Assembly: GCA_964343305.1 (NCBI GenBank)
Contig: CAYFJO010000562.1
Location: 1 to 6,506, forward strand
Source: CAYFJO01 sp964343305
GTDB taxonomy: Bacteria; Planctomycetota; Planctomycetia; Pirellulales; Pirellulaceae
Direction of reading: 5' to 3'
Length of the DNA stretch: 6,506 nt
In this document: positions 6,300-6,506 of the stretch, one piece after another
Layout: every line of letters starts with the position of its first letter
How positions within the stretch are numbered: position 1 is the first letter of the stretch
Position numbers and translations under genes: made by a program
The notes under the pieces: generated by a model
Seen by the model: only the letters and a program-made list of their open reading frames with translations
Told to the model about the DNA's origin: nothing
The model's database searches: none

Positions 6300-6506
6300 A
6301 CGCGCTCGACCGTCGTGTGCAAAAAGTCGATGCGCTAGACATCGTTGTTGGAACACCATGCCAAACCTTTCAAAGCACATCCATTTCATTGAGCACACAA
6401 GAACTTCCGCGGTGGGACACACCGCCAGCAATTCGCGGTTCCACAAACTCTCTTCGGTCACATCGATTGCGCCAAGAAAGCTTGGGAAGGGGGGAATGAG
6501 ATGTAA
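6300..6506. other. Gene-free end of window after the vWA gene
   Basis: I find no gene I can support here. A frame from an ATG at 6358 stays open to the window edge (49 codons) but has no recognisable product and no clear ribosome binding site. A weak hairpin (CGATG at 6328-6332, CATCG at 6340-6344, 7-base loop) follows the vWA stop but lacks a T-tract. A purine-rich Shine-Dalgarno-like run, AAGGGGGG (6487-6494), lies at the edge and is followed by ATG at 6496 and by ATG-TAA at 6501-6506, so the next gene may begin beyond the window. Confidence 0.45.
6401..6434. repeat. Degenerate copy of the left-end dyad element
   Basis: GAACTT followed after three bases by CGGTGGGACACA (6410-6421) matches 128-149 at the left end, where GAACTT and the same 12-mer are separated by four bases. 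Here the stem is GCGGTG (6409-6414) against CACCGC (6420-6425) with a GGACA loop, and the flanks GAA (6401-6403) and TTC (6432-6434) also pair. The central duplicated TGTTGGACACA of the left copy is absent. It lies in non-coding sequence, like the other copy. Confidence 0.45.

Noticed and set aside
6296..6499. Frame starting at a TTG that overlaps the vWA stop codon, possible coupled gene
   Set aside because: Low-complexity, Arg- and Ser-rich translation without domains. It also runs through the dyad element at 6401-6434, which suggests non-coding sequence.

Overview
The window most likely comes from a planctomycete, probably of the Pirellulales group. This is inferred from the gene families: a secreted vWA protein with a C-terminal TPR-like tail, a secreted DUF2330 protein, and the N-terminal part of a secreted serine hydrolase whose wording I recognise from that phylum. 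No rRNA, tRNA, CRISPR array or complete insertion sequence is visible. All four genes encode exported proteins (each starts with a Sec-type signal peptide or signal anchor), so the neighbourhood is about extracytoplasmic proteins.

Layout. Positions 1-330 have no convincing gene but hold a strong 14-bp dyad (129-172). On the minus strand, 331-2469 encodes a 712-residue secreted alpha/beta hydrolase with a visible Ser-Asp-His triad. Behind it on the same strand, 2590-3125 is a broken serine hydrolase gene. Its leader and N-terminal region remain, the frame is lost at a seven-base homopolymer (2822-2828), and the beta-lactamase-type catalytic domain is absent. The 241-bp stretch between 3125 and 3367 separates this relic from two plus-strand genes. 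It carries a -10-like box and a perfect 10-bp inverted repeat whose right arm contains the Shine-Dalgarno sequence of the next gene.

On the plus strand, 3367-4689 encodes a DUF2330 protein (440 aa) and 4770-6299 encodes a vWA protein with an intact MIDAS metal site (509 aa). They lie 80 bp apart in the same direction and probably form an operon. A joint extracytoplasmic role, such as vWA-mediated binding with DUF2330 as partner, is inference; the function of DUF2330 is unknown. The last 207 bases hold no gene I can support, but include a degenerate relative of the dyad found at the left end (6401-6434).

The most useful leads are the inverted repeat over the DUF2330 ribosome binding site, the related dyad elements near both ends of the window, the DUF2330-vWA pair, and the decayed hydrolase with its abrupt loss of homology. 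Nothing here proves a new system.
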